The notes beneath the pieces were generated by a model. That model was not told the origin of the DNA. It made no database searches and was given only the letters and a program-made list of their open reading frames with translations. From NCBI RefSeq assembly GCF_036785885.1, contig NC_092317.1, forward strand, positions 3,908,501 to 3,972,500: a stretch of 64,000 nt of DNA. Reading direction: 5' to 3'. The first letter of the stretch is position 1. Each line of letters starts with the position of its first letter. Both the position numbers and the translations under genes were made by a program. The stretch comes from Coffea arabica. Taxonomy: Eukaryota; Streptophyta; Magnoliopsida; Gentianales; Rubiaceae. Below, piece after piece: positions 1 through 14,563 of the stretch.

Positions 1-640
1 ATTCTTGAACTGTACCTCCGATCTTGTCCGGCAACTGCCAGATAAAGACGGTGGGGTGTCATTGACCACATCAGACAATTAATCCCAACCGAAATCATTC
101 AACTAGATTTGCTCTAGCAGGGAAATTGCAAAGAGATTCAAGAATAAGAAGTTTTGACCAAGAACACTACTACTAGTTCATCATGATCAGAGTTACAAAA
201 TGGTTGGATTGTCAATTCAAGAGGTAGAAAGAAAACTGAGGGAGGGCAATAAAAGTAACTCTGTAACTAATATATAATAAATATTTGAATTAGTAACCTT
301 GATTCAACATATCTCAAGAAGTGAAAATTAGCAATGTCAAGTTTGATTCAAGTCTTTATTTTATCTTCACTCTAGACAATTTGGTCTTCATTTAATCTAA
401 TTTAGACATTTTAGCCAACATTTTTTGGGCTCCAGCAGAGAGACAATTTTGAAAACTAGTCACGTTCTTCAAACATAAAGTTGTGGATATCTGATAGATT
501 CAAATTATGTGGTTCTGAATAAGCTATTTTCCGTTTGTCAACGCTGGAAACTTTATGACACCCATAAACCATCCCATTGAAGTTTTGAGTAATGACTCAA
601 CCATCCATCCAAATGTATATGTCTATATATATTAGTAGTA
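1..640. other. Intergenic DNA, no gene seen
   Basis: No reading frame, RNA gene or clear repeat could be recognised here. The stretch is AT-rich and non-coding. Its last 17 bases (624-640) are the left target-site duplication of the SINE that follows. Confidence 0.6.
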
Positions 641-801
641 AGCCCATCGGGGTGGGCTCGATTGATGTTGGATAGCCTTATTAGGTCCTGACACCGTGTG
701 ATTGTGGTTCGATTCCTTATACTATCTTGTGTATCTTGGGAGATGGGTGCACAAGTACAAAGAGATTAGTTCGAAATGAATACTTTTGTGATGACTGTAT
801 A
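641..801 (+). mobile_element. tRNA-derived SINE with target-site duplication
   Basis: The body of about 160 bp starts with a tRNA-like internal pol III promoter. An A-box-like stretch lies near 651-663 and an exact B box, GGTTCGATTCC, at 706-716. It is flanked by a 17 bp direct repeat ending TTAGTAGTA (624-640 and 802-818), the target-site duplication expected from LINE-driven insertion. There is no long poly(A) tail; the 3' end runs into TA repeats. Both the B box and the duplication are directly visible. I did not match it to a named coffee SINE family. Confidence 0.8.
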
Positions 802-906
802 TATATATATTAGTAGTAGTAAAATAATAGGTTTATTTAAGGAGAAGCAAGTGACATAAGGTGGGCGTAGGATTCAACAACCACATGTGGGACCGGGCAA
901 CTCATC

Positions 907-925
907 GGGTGGGTGGGTGGGTGGG
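907..925 (+). other. Perfect G-quadruplex motif
   Basis: Five runs of GGG are separated by single T residues, 19 bases in all. This is the tightest class of parallel G-quadruplex sequence known in vitro. It lies about 2 kb upstream of the HCT start codon, on the coding strand. Any regulatory role is inference. Confidence 0.8.
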
Positions 926-1395
926 CGCAAGGCGTGGCTGTGCCGCTACACTGCATGAAATTGGATTTTGACCCTCTTTCCCAAGATCGGCTTCACCATC
1001 AAGAAATACACACTTGTCAATTCTTATAGCGCACTTTTTTCTTTTTTTTAGAAAAAAAATTCTTACGACAAACTGCAACATGTACTATTGTTTGAGTAGT
1101 TAAATTACCAAATTTCAGAACCTTTGAATCTCCACCCAAAAAAAAAAAAAAGAAAAAAACCAGAACCCTTCACTTGGAACAGCATCTTCACCAATCTAAT
1201 ACTCATCTTCATCGAAAAAATATTGGCATTCGAATTAAACGAAGAGCTATTAATTTGGGTTGACGGTGATTACCTAATTTCAATACCCACATTTTAACAT
1301 TTAAGCCACTCAAGACCAGTCCTTACCAACTACACAAGTGCATGCAACTCAAAATCAATTTGAATCAATTTTTGATGAGCCATGTGGATAAGAGA

Positions 1396-1449
1396 CTTGA
1401 CAATGAGAGAGTTTTTTTTTTTTTTCCTGAGCTTGACAATGAGAGAGTT
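1396..1449 (-). mobile_element. Tail-only retroposition footprint
   Basis: An 18 bp direct repeat (1396-1413 and 1432-1449, starting CTTGACAATG) flanks only a poly(T) run plus CCTGAG. Read on the minus strand this is six bases followed by a poly(A) tail between target-site duplications. That is what an extremely 5'-truncated LINE or SINE insertion would leave. A simple duplication with T-tract expansion is the alternative. Confidence 0.55.
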
Positions 1450-1639
1450 GGTGAGATTCTTCTTGGGGCAATTCCAAATCCCTCATTGGGAATTATAGTG
1501 GGTATCTGGTCTTTTGCTTGAAGCGCCCTAGGTCACCATCTCACCAACCTCCGTGCTACCCACAACCGTTGGCCATTTTCTCCGTTTAGTGATTTTTTTT
1601 TAAATAAAAAATTTGTGTGGGTTTGACTTCAATTATCGA

Positions 1640-2200
1640 CACGGATTAATGCATATTGTCCCCGGAATCATAAGTTACGTCTTACACATTACCCACCAAT
1701 ACAATTGTAGGTATTTCATTTATCTCAGATCAGAAAACACCTTGTTTAACCAAATCTAGAAGATATCTCGGACTAATTTGCTTTTGCCAGAACCCCACTT
1801 GGGATGACCTATTTATCTGAAGTATTAATAGTCTCGACTTATCTCTATGACATAACTGATGATTGATATGACAGTTAACCACTCTATAATTCAACCCTAT
1901 TGCTGACATTGCTGTTATGTCTTATTTTACGTGGTCAGATTATCAGTAGACCTCATCATTTCACTCTCTAGATCCTCTAGTATAAATATTGGGATCTTGC
2001 TCACTTGAGAGGCATGCACTTTAACTCATCCAATATAACTCTCGACAACTACTGATTTAAGTATCAAAGTAAAATCGAGGGATTTAACCCTAACTACTCC
2101 TTATTTTGCAGGTGAACTAGTCTGACGTTTGGCCTCGGTTCGGCTCGCTAGTCCCTGCTCGCACAACAACCTTCACTTCGGCGGCGGAAATTCGTTCTTA
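1640..2200 (+). mobile_element. Probable LTR-like fossil fragment
   Basis: The stretch has an LTR-like layout: a TATA-like box near 1980, a downstream region resembling the R/U5 part of plant Ty3-type LTRs, and a TTTTGCAGGT-like end near 2104-2113. No internal retrotransposon genes, primer-binding site or matching second LTR are seen in the window. It would be an old, incomplete remnant. The call rests on general resemblance only. Confidence 0.3.
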
Positions 2201-2764
2201 TTAATTGAACCAACTTGTGTTAGCCCCTTTAGCGTGTGCATGTATGTTTTTTCTTTCTTTTCTTGTTTTTTAATTAATATTTGTTTGGTTACGGCCACTT
2301 TCTCCGTCACTCACAACCATGTTTTCTTTCTTTTTCTCTCTATCGTTGACGGATTTTAGGAGTTAGTACTAAAAAACTATTTTCCCATTTAATTTATGCA
2401 ATCTCTTTTAGTTGGGCCATTGATTTGTTGTGCGGCGAACCCGTCAATAACTTTCTTGTAGTGGGGTTACAAGTAAGCTTTCTTAGGCGCGGTAGGTAAG
2501 TCCCCCAAAACAAATTATATAGTCCCCCTACGGTCTCGCACTCTTTAACATTTTTTTCCCGTTTTGTTAGGACGCAGATCAGATTCATTTCGATTAAAGT
2601 CCAACCCACTTCGAACAACACCATACCTACAACATCATTGTCCTTACCACTTCTCCCATTAGCCAGCCTGCCACCTCCTCCTCCTCCTCCTCCTCTTCCT
2701 TTTTGAATTTCTTATCCCACCACCCAACATTCTTCTTCCTTCTCAACTCTTCAGGTACGTTTAA

Positions 2765-6517
<3,753 letters not shown>

Positions 6518-7184
6518 ACGGGAGCACATCACATGAATTTTCACGCTTGTATTAATAGCTTTCGGGTCCGGGCCAGCTATTCATGCGGTGGTGGTTTCTT
6601 GAGTAATTGTTTAAGCTTATGAAGAACCACTGTTCTGTTTTGTACCTACGTGGACAATAATTCTTGTCTAAGTTCCTTGTGCATGTAATGATGATGAAAG
6701 GATAAGGTTCATTTCATTTTATTGTTTTGTCATTTAAGTTCTAAAGCTGTAATCTTTCTAACTTCACAAATTCGTTAGTTATTGTTTCTTTTTTAGTATT
6801 TGATGAATTTAGGACGGTTGATGAGATGAAAATATTCTGTCCAAATGTGCAGGCTTGGCCAAGTAATGTCTGAAGAAATTTTAAGCTGAATTACCAATCA
6901 GCGAAGGATCAAGTGTTGTATGGTTCCGCAGTTAAGATTTTGACCAAAGAATTAGCAAAACCATCCCTCGAATTCGCATCTATGGGTGCGACAGGAAAAA
7001 AAGAAAAAGAAGAAGAACTCCAAACCAGTGGCATAACCAACATTCATATGAAAAAATTGGAGATGAGCCAAAATTAAGAGCTCATGCGACAGTCTGCTCA
7101 AGGAAGAAACTTAGTAGTCCAAATCATAAATAGCTGAAGACAGAGAAGTGGTGGAAACTTCTGTGGTTATACTCCAGGGAGCAT
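6518..7184. other. HCT 3' flank and spacer
   Basis: This holds the HCT 3'UTR and the spacer to the convergent small gene on the other strand. No other reading frame or repeat is evident. Confidence 0.5.
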
Positions 7185-7609
7185 TTAGGCAACGAGATGA
7201 GGTAAAATAAGAAGCAAAAATAAGCCAAACGGGCTTTCTAGGACTGATGCTGCAGCCTTCTCACCAGGCCTTCGATGGACTACATTTGCACCGCCATAGG
7301 TTCCCCTCCCTCTCTGTGCCATCTCTGTATCGGTGGTGTGATCCTTTGCACCACCATAAGTATGGAGACTGAAATTGCCACTGCTATATGTTCCTGCAAA
7401 CAGTACAAAATCAGGCTATTTCAAGCAACCGTTAAAAAACACAAAAAGGAAAAAAGTAACTTACCCTGTTTTTCTTGGGCTACTGGCGGAAGTTTTTTGA
7501 TCTTGGGATCTTTATTTTGGAGTGTAGGAACTTCATCAAGAGACAAGCTACACAGGAATAATTGAGAACACAGCAAGGTGAAGAACCATAACAAGTAGCC
7601 TTTCCTCAT
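7185..7609 (-). CDS. Small secreted, probably GPI-anchored protein (117 aa), function unknown
   Basis: Exon 1 is 7609-7465 (48 codons plus one base) and exon 2 is 7393-7185. They are joined across a 71 bp intron with GTAAGT donor and TTTGCAG acceptor. Residues 1 to about 24 form a signal peptide (MRKGYLLWFFTLLCSQLFLC...). The middle is polar and carries the motif TYGGA twice (about residues 60-64 and 81-85), the second followed by NVVHRRPGEK. The C-terminus, AAASVLESPFGLFLLLIL..., is a small-residue patch followed by a hydrophobic tail, as in GPI-anchor signals. The splice is inferred from consensus sites and frame continuity, and no enzyme domain is seen. It may belong to a family of short plant proteins with Gly-rich TYGG motifs, but I cannot name it securely. 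It is convergent with HCT. Confidence 0.72.
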
Positions 7610-9459
7610 CTCCCTTTCTATCAGTCCTGGATGTTTCTTCCTAGCTTTGAGGGGAATACCCTTCCTTTATCTTTGTTTATTTACTGCTGGTTGAGGCTAC
7701 CTGGTTTATTTGCCGCTGTGGGTCAAATAGAGTTCTTTGCTTGAAGGAAATGGTTTTACGCTTTTCTCTTCAGGAATGAGGAAGTTATATATAGTGGCTA
7801 GTGGTTATCTTTCAATGGTGATCAAATTCAAAATATTCTCCACAAAGTGAAAAAATTTTAAAAAAAAACTGCAAAAACGTGGTTCCTCCTTTTTCCCCTA
7901 AAAAATAGTATTAATATTAAAGAGCGGCCCGAAGCATTGGAGCATCCTGTCTGCAGATCTAACTGTAGTGCCATTTTCCTCCTTGTGGAAGTATTCGTTT
8001 TAACTGTGCCTACACCAAATTGCCTTGACTGTTTACAATGGAAATGAGAGTATAATTTGTAGGATATAACTGTTACCACCGCATCTTCCTAAGACAGATC
8101 TGCGAGAGTTCGATCATCTTTCACTAGTTTCTGGCGACAAGCTTACTGCCTTTGAGTAGCTGTAAAGAGATGCCAAGGCGAATATTTAGCTGATTAGAAT
8201 ACAAGAATGCATCCATCTTGAGGGTCCCTTAATTAACTAATCCATTCAGGAGGGAATGTGATTCCATCATCTTCTCTTTAGCTTTAGAAGTAACTACAAG
8301 ATGCTAGTCGATGTGAGAAACAAGTAGTACCTTGGAAGCTAATGAAAATCATTTTAATGTCAAAATCCTGCAACAGTCGCCCATAATGAAAAGGAAACTT
8401 CATCTAATACCCCATTAATGAGAATTGGAGATGAAAGCAGTTCAAAATGATCTTATATTACCCAAAACTCTAAAGATGTGGAGTTTGCTATTTTGCAACC
8501 TGGTTTCTGCTCAGCACTGTCGGCAGCATTTCAAGCAAAACTTGTTACGTAATTAATGGTACATTGTATTCTCGTCTCTGTAGATTTTGAGTTCCCAAGC
8601 AAATATGAAGATGATCATGGTGGTCTTACTAATCATCATTCAATCTCAGAACCCGACTGACAGGCCGTCTACAGCTTCACCATATAATTGATAAAAGGAA
8701 AAGAGTTCAGACGATCCCTGTTGACTTATTCAATGGTAATTGCATCCATCATCTAGAAAACAGATCAGTGATTAGAAAAGCTAATGAAAGCATAAGATGT
8801 GATCACTGAACACTTGATGAAAGCAGAAAATGTCCGAGATTCAAATTACAGGCAACCAAGCTGTAAGTTGATTACGATTGCACTGATTGAGTTGTAAGTG
8901 CTGCAAAATAGAAACCAAACAGGAATGTGTTGAAGTGAGGGAATCTCAAAGTAGCCGCGCAACTAAGATGTAAAATCAATAGAAGATTTCTTAAAAGCCT
9001 AGATTCTGAGGTCTCGTAGGAGTCCCAAAATTGCAGCAGACCTGCGCTCCATTGGGAGAGAGAAGGATTTTGTCTGCTCTCATTATTTTTTGAGTTGTCA
9101 TATTATTATTTGTGATTATTGTTACTTCTTTGGGTTGAGACTTTTAAGAGTCTCATGATGGCTCATCATGTTTCAAAGCATATTGTGAAAGTCCACACAG
9201 AAAAAGAAGTTGCAGTGAATCTAAAATGCAGAAGAAATCAGAAATCAGACCCCAGTCAATTACAAAAAGAGGAAACTTTTATTATGAAGGACCTAAAGAT
9301 CTACATCTATTACAGCTTTTAATCTGCCGCTCCCAACTGTTTCTGTCACTCCCAATTTTTGATACTACTATCATACAATAAAAACAGAAAAATAAAAAGA
9401 TATGCGCGGGTGAAACAGAAAATCATAAACAGGCCATTTCAGCAAGAACTTTTAACTCT
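7610..9459. other. Intergenic DNA
   Basis: This contains the upstream region of the small minus-strand gene (from 7610) and the 3' flank of Hsp70 (up to 9459). No further coding region, RNA gene or clear transposon was recognised. Confidence 0.5.
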
Positions 9460-11427
9460 TCAATCAACTTCCTCAATCTTAGGCCCAGGACCATTGCTAC
9501 CACTATCAGCTGTGCCACGACCAGCTCCAGGCATATCAGCACCTCCGCCCATCGGCACATCTCCACCAGCACCCTGGTACATTTTAGCAATAATTGGATT
9601 GCAGAGCGCTTCCAGCTCTTTCTGTTTGTCTTCAAACTCATCCACTTCAGCCAATTGGTTCCCGTCCAACCACTCGATTGCCTCATCAATTGCCTTCTCA
9701 ATTTTCTGCTTGTCAGATGGATCCAATTTCCCAGCAAACTTCTCATCTCTCACAGTGTTTTTCATGTTGTAAGCATAGTTCTCCAAGGAGTTCTTGGCTT
9801 CTACCTTCTTCTTGACTGCCTCATCTTCAGCCTTATACCTTTCGGCTTCCTGGACCATTCTCTCAATTTCATCCTTGCTCAATCTTCCCTTGTCATTGGT
9901 AATAGTAATCTTGTTCTTCACACCAGCGGTCTTGTCTTCGGCAGACACGTTCAGGATACCATTTGCATCAATGTCAAAGCAGACATTAATCTGCGGTACA
10001 CCTCTTGGAGCTGGTGGAATGCCACTTAGCTCAAATTTACCGAGAAGATTGTTGTCCTTGGTCATTGGCCTCTCTCCTTCATACACTTGGATTAGCACTC
10101 CAGGCTGGTTATCAGAATAAGTGGAGAAAATCTGCTCTTTCTTGGTCGGTATGGTGGTGTTTCTCGGAATCAATACCGTCATCACTCCACCAGCAGTCTC
10201 AAGTCCAAGACTGAGAGGGGTGACATCAAGAAGCAACAAATCTTGAACTTTTTGATCTGTTTCTCCACCCAAAATTGCTGCTTGAACAGCAGCTCCATAA
10301 GCCACAGCCTCATCAGGATTAATACTCTTGCAAAGCTCTTTACCATTGAAGAAATCTTGCAATAGTTGCTGGACTTTTGGTATCCTTGTCGATCCACCAA
10401 CAAGAACCACATCATGAACATGGCTCTTGTCAACTTTAGCATCCCTCAAGCATTTCTCCACGGGCTCCATGCACTTCCTGAACAAGTCCATGTTCAACTC
10501 CTCAAATCTTGCCCTTGTAATTGTAGCATAGAAATCGATCCCCTCGTACAAAGAATCAATCTCAATCGTGGTCTGTGCAGTGGATGAAAGCGTCCTCTTT
10601 GCCCTTTCACATGCAGTCCTCAACCGCCTCAAAGCCCTAGCATTACCACTGATATCTTTCTTGTTCTTCCTCTTAAATTCTTGAACAAAATGATTGACAA
10701 GCCTATTATCAAAATCTTCACCACCCAGATGTGTATCTCCCGCTGTGGCCTTGACTTCAAATATCCCTTCCTCAATAGTCAGCAGTGAGACATCAAAAGT
10801 TCCACCACCAAGATCGAATATCAGGACATTCTTTTCGCCGGTTCTTGAGCCCTTCTTGTCCAAGCCATAAGCAATAGCAGCAGCCGTTGGTTCATTAATG
10901 ATCCTCATCACATTAATCGCAGCAATCGCGCCAGCATCCTTTGTCGCCTGCCTCTGAGAATCATTGAAATAGGCAGGCACAGTGATCACAGCATTCTTCA
11001 CAGTTTGCCCCAAGAAAGACTCAGCAACCTCCTTCATCTTCGTCAAGACCATCGAAGAAATCTCCTCGGGAGCAAAGTGTTTCTCCTCGCCCTTGTACTG
11101 AACAACGATCATGGGCTTATCACCTGGGCCAGCAATCACCTTAAACGGCCAATGCCTCATATCAGCCTGGACAGAAGGGTCAGAGTAGCGACGTCCGATA
11201 AGTCGTTTGGCATCGAAAACAGTGTTCTGAGGATTCATAGCAACCTGATTCTTAGCTGCATCACCGATTAACCTTTCAGTATCGGTGAATGCAACATAAG
11301 AAGGGGTTGTTCTGTTGCCTTGATCATTCGGGATGATCTCAACTCGATCATTCTGCCACACCCCGACACAACTGTAGGTTGTGCCAAGATCGATGCCAAT
11401 AGCCTTGCCTTCACCTTTTGCTGCCAT
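9460..11427 (-). CDS. HSP70: Cytosolic heat shock protein 70, intronless
   Basis: One uninterrupted frame of 655 residues encodes a full-length Hsp70, an ATP-driven chaperone of the cytosol and nucleus. The three family signatures are present: IDLGTTYS (12-19), [12 protein letters not shown] (203-214) and [15 protein letters not shown] (341-355). The nucleotide-binding domain spans about 1-385, then the linker ([15 protein letters not shown]), the substrate-binding domain and a Gly-rich tail. The C-terminal EEVD binds TPR co-chaperones and marks the cytosolic class; there is no transit peptide or HDEL. Constitutive plant HSC70 genes usually carry an intron near codon 70, and this gene has none. 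With the upstream TATA box and HSE-like motifs this favours a heat-inducible member. One small oddity is [15 protein letters not shown] where most plant Hsp70s read [15 protein letters not shown]. Confidence 0.97.
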   Translation of the reverse strand: MAAKGEGKAIGIDLGTTYSCVGVWQNDRVEIIPNDQGNRTTPSYVAFTDTERLIGDAAKNQVAMNPQNTVFDAKRLIGRRYSDPSVQADMRHWPFKVIAGPGDKPMIVVQYKGEEKHFAPEEISSMVLTKMKEVAESFLGQTVKNAVITVPAYFNDSQRQATKDAGAIAAINVMRIINEPTAAAIAYGLDKKGSRTGEKNVLIFDLGGGTFDVSLLTIEEGIFEVKATAGDTHLGGEDFDNRLVNHFVQEFKRKNKKDISGNARALRRLRTACERAKRTLSSTAQTTIEIDSLYEGIDFYATITRARFEELNMDLFRKCMEPVEKCLRDAKVDKSHVHDVVLVGGSTRIPKVQQLLQDFFNGKELCKSINPDEAVAYGAAVQAAILGGETDQKVQDLLLLDVTPLSLGLETAGGVMTVLIPRNTTIPTKKEQIFSTYSDNQPGVLIQVYEGERPMTKDNNLLGKFELSGIPPAPRGVPQINVCFDIDANGILNVSAEDKTAGVKNKITITNDKGRLSKDEIERMVQEAERYKAEDEAVKKKVEAKNSLENYAYNMKNTVRDEKFAGKLDPSDKQKIEKAIDEAIEWLDGNQLAEVDEFEDKQKELEALCNPIIAKMYQGAGGDVPMGGGADMPGAGRGTADSGSNGPGPKIEEVD

Positions 11428-11614
11428 TTCAGCAACAAAGAATTAACTTAAACAAGTCAAGAAACGAAGAATTAGCTCAGGTCGATAAGAGATCAAGAAA
11501 GAGAATTTCTTGGAAAAGGCGGAGTTTTTAGATTTTCTTGAAAAGGTGTTGGTTGTCAGATTGGTCTTCTTTCTTATTGGTCTCGGATGCAGGAGGACTA
11601 ACGAGGTGTTGGTG

Positions 11615-11786
11615 TATATATACAGGGTTGAGGGGTGGGGTCGGGGGGATTCGAGAGATGGCTGGAGGGAGGAACACGAAAGCAGGAAACTGGAGGGATC
11701 GGGAAAGAGCGAGGTTGAGCTGGAAGCAGGAGTCCTTTTTTTCAAAATATCGTTGGGGACTGAGGGAAAATCAGAGACTTCTGGAG
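11615..11786 (-). promoter_or_regulatory. Hsp70 promoter: TATA box and degenerate heat shock elements
   Basis: A TATATATA box lies at 11615-11622, giving an expected transcript start near 11585-11590 and a 5'UTR of about 160 nt. Imperfect heat-shock elements built on the TTCnnGAA rule sit at 11650-11657 (TTCgaGAG), just upstream of the TATA box, and at 11774-11786 (GAG..TTC..GAG, three alternating units each with one mismatch). A TTCTTGAA at 11535-11542 falls inside the predicted 5'UTR. The match is partial, so heat induction is inference. Confidence 0.5.
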
Positions 11787-11849
11787 AGGGCGGGAAAGGA
11801 CTGGGGAGTCCGGGTTCTGGAGGGAGTGGGTTATGACGTAAGATGGGAC

Positions 11850-14563
11850 AAATGGGTCGAGTATATTCACAACTTTGGGCTATGTTGTTTTCAACCCCAG
11901 AATACGTGGATCACTGCGCCTGTGTAATTTTTATGATGCTCTGGTGTCATACCATAATGGAATCATTGGGTAGTTTCTGGTTGTGGGCTTGGCCGGATTA
12001 TATGGGTAATCCACATTTCTTTGTTTTTGTTTCCTGGTTGGTTCCCTTATGCATGCTACCCAATCAAACAATAATAAATTGAGAGTCCTCTCTAACCAAG
12101 AGCTGTAAACTTGGTGTTCGGGTTGTAGTTTTTCTATTAAATTTTTTTTATATTTTTTATGAATACATTTTCTAATTATCTTTTTTATCTCGTCGATATC
12201 AAATCATTATAGCATATTTTGTTTTACAATAACTTCAAAAAATAGCAATCCAAATGGGAAGGCTTTGTTTAAATTATTTTCTATTTTTGTAAAGAAGATT
12301 TTATTGAATTTACGATTAGAAATTAGGTTTCTTAAAAGAAATCATATGCTTTTGTTTACTGTTAAAAATGCTATTTAGGTGAATCTATGGTGTTATAGGG
12401 GAAAAAAAATGGTGCACTGTAATTACGGATGACCAGACCACCTTTGTATGCTACATAAAGAGGTCTTAGTTACTTTTACTAATTATCATAAAATTTTGAG
12501 GGTATTTCTATTTGCATGAAAAAAATATAATCCAAGATTAGAATCCTAAAGCAGCGTGAGCCATGAGTTTTATCTGCGATTGTTAGCTTTTCTTGGCCCA
12601 AAAAATTTAAAATTAAATACAATAAAAAAGGATTGAGAATTTCACAAAATAATTTTGGGAAAATCAAAGCTAAAATCCAGGTTACAAAAGCATTGAGATC
12701 AAGCCCAACAGACCAATACAGAAAAGTCTTGTCAAGCCCGACAGACCAATACAGAAAAGTGAAAACACGATTGTCTGAGATTTGGAGTAAAACTATCAAT
12801 ATTTATTTAGTTTTGCATAAGTGTATCAATTTTTGCATAAATAACCGGTAAAACGTGTTTGCATTTGGTTGCTTATTTATACTTTGTATCCATGCTGGTC
12901 GTTCAAGCATCGTCGCCATTTCTGGGATTCAATTCTGCTGTTGGTTTTCAGTCTCCTTACCATATCCAAAGCCAAATTTCAGAACCCCGCATGATCATTC
13001 ACTTAAGTTTGGTCAATACATCAAATATGTTTTGAATGACCCGTACCTGTCTTTCAATGACAAACTTCTAGTTTGCAAATGCTTAAAAGGGTTAAAAATG
13101 GTTGCTTGATAAGATTGAGAATCTTCCTTTAATAACAGAAGTAATAATAAGTTATCAGCTTTGCAATTCAGCACTTGAGCTGGTTTCTCTGTTGATCAAT
13201 TGCCAAGCGCAAATTCTTTTGGGCGATCTTTTTCACCACTTTTTATCTACTTTCCAGAAAGAATGGTATTGTTCTATCTTTCTTTTGCACAGCAGTTGAT
13301 CACTTCTTTAATTGACCATATAGAGCATGCACTTAATCCCTCATTCCCTCCTAGAAATGAATCAATATGGTGAGAGGAGTAAAGATTTGATTTTTATGGT
13401 ATCACCCTTGTAACACTATTACTTCTGCTTAGTTTCAGCACTGGGTTTTTCCTGTTCCGGGAAGATGAGAGTAGGACTGTTCTAATGAGAAACACTGAAA
13501 CGGGAATGCACCAGTTGTTTTAAAATTCCCAAGAATCATGAGATTAGCAACTTTTCAACACTACCCCTTGCCAGTGCTGTAAGTAATATGCCTTTTTGGC
13601 GGGACACTAAGACTTCGATAGCAATGATGCTTAAAGAACTTTTGTTGTTGCTACGAGGACTAAGTTTGTTGCTGCTGTTGCTAATGGAGACCACATAAGG
13701 GGAAAGTGATGGCTATGTTGTGAGAGGTTTAATCAGTTCTACAGTTCTTCACATGATGGCGTTGATATTGCTGGAAGTCACTTTTAATGGGACCTTTGAC
13801 ATATCTTAGCTGGAAGTCAATTTGATAGTCTAAGTAACGAGCAAGCAATATTCAGGAACAAATTGTAGGGCTATCTTAACAACATTGACTTTTTACGAGG
13901 AGTTTTATGCTAGATGATTTCACAATGTGATTCAGCAGCCATTTCATCTTGTCTGCTGCGGACAAGGTGTAATCAGGATAGCCTAGGTGCATGAAGTTGC
14001 TGTCTTGTCAGTTGTCATGAACCTTGATGATCTTTACGGTATTGTGTGTTTAGTTTTGTGCTTGTGACCATTTAAGTTTTTCTCTTCTTCATGCAAAGTG
14101 CCTTCAAGCCATAACCACCCTGAGGTATGGATGGAAATTGACATATTCTCATTCATCAATACAACAAGTTTCACTATGGCTCAAATTAAAAGTAAGAAGT
14201 TGTTGTAGTATAGCTGATTTCTCTTTCTACTAACTAAATGGATAAACTTAAGTTTGATCATTAGAATATTATGTTAGTATGGTTCTCTTAGACTTTTTAA
14301 CTGAATTGTTTTGCTTGTGATCAGTTCGTATGTTGTCCCTTGTTTTATGTGACTGTATGAGTGGACTATACTTGCCTTTGAGAGTATATTATGTTAGTAT
14401 GGTTATTTTAGAGTATAGACCATAGCCTTTGATTTCGCATATTGATATCATATGCTATGCCTGCTCTGTCAGGTCAAGTGATTAGTAAGTAGTTCACAAA
14501 AGACGGATGAAAAAAGTCAATGAGTTTTGTTGTAAGAAGCTTAATTGAACTAAATCAACACAA
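11850..14563. other. Spacer with repeat-derived DNA
   Basis: No gene is supported. A short imperfect tandem duplication (AAGCCCAACAGACCAATACA-like, then AAGCCCGACAGACC...) lies near 12702-12760. A dispersed repeat copy occupies 12890-13600 and is listed separately. The remainder is unremarkable AT-rich DNA, with the 3' flank of the receptor kinase gene at its right end. Confidence 0.5.
12890..13600 (+). repeat. Dispersed repeat A, copy 1
   Basis: This stretch matches, in inverted orientation, the sequence at 22395-23010. Shared blocks include GGTCGTTCAAGCATC near 12897, CTTTCAATGACAAACTT near 13050, GAAATGAATCAAT near 13355 and CAACTTTTCAACACTA near 13551. The blocks are collinear with moderate divergence and small indels. 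No coding frame is kept between copies, so it is probably a non-autonomous or decayed transposon of unknown class. Confidence 0.75.

Noticed and set aside
10182-10442. Extra frames overlapping Hsp70 on both strands, up to 124 codons.
   Set aside because: They are shadows of the codon usage of the real gene and have no independent features.
11510-11927. Plus-strand frames of 108-129 codons opposite the Hsp70 promoter.
   Set aside because: Low-complexity Gly/Arg-rich translations in the GC-richer promoter; no domain, and the TATA box serves the other strand.
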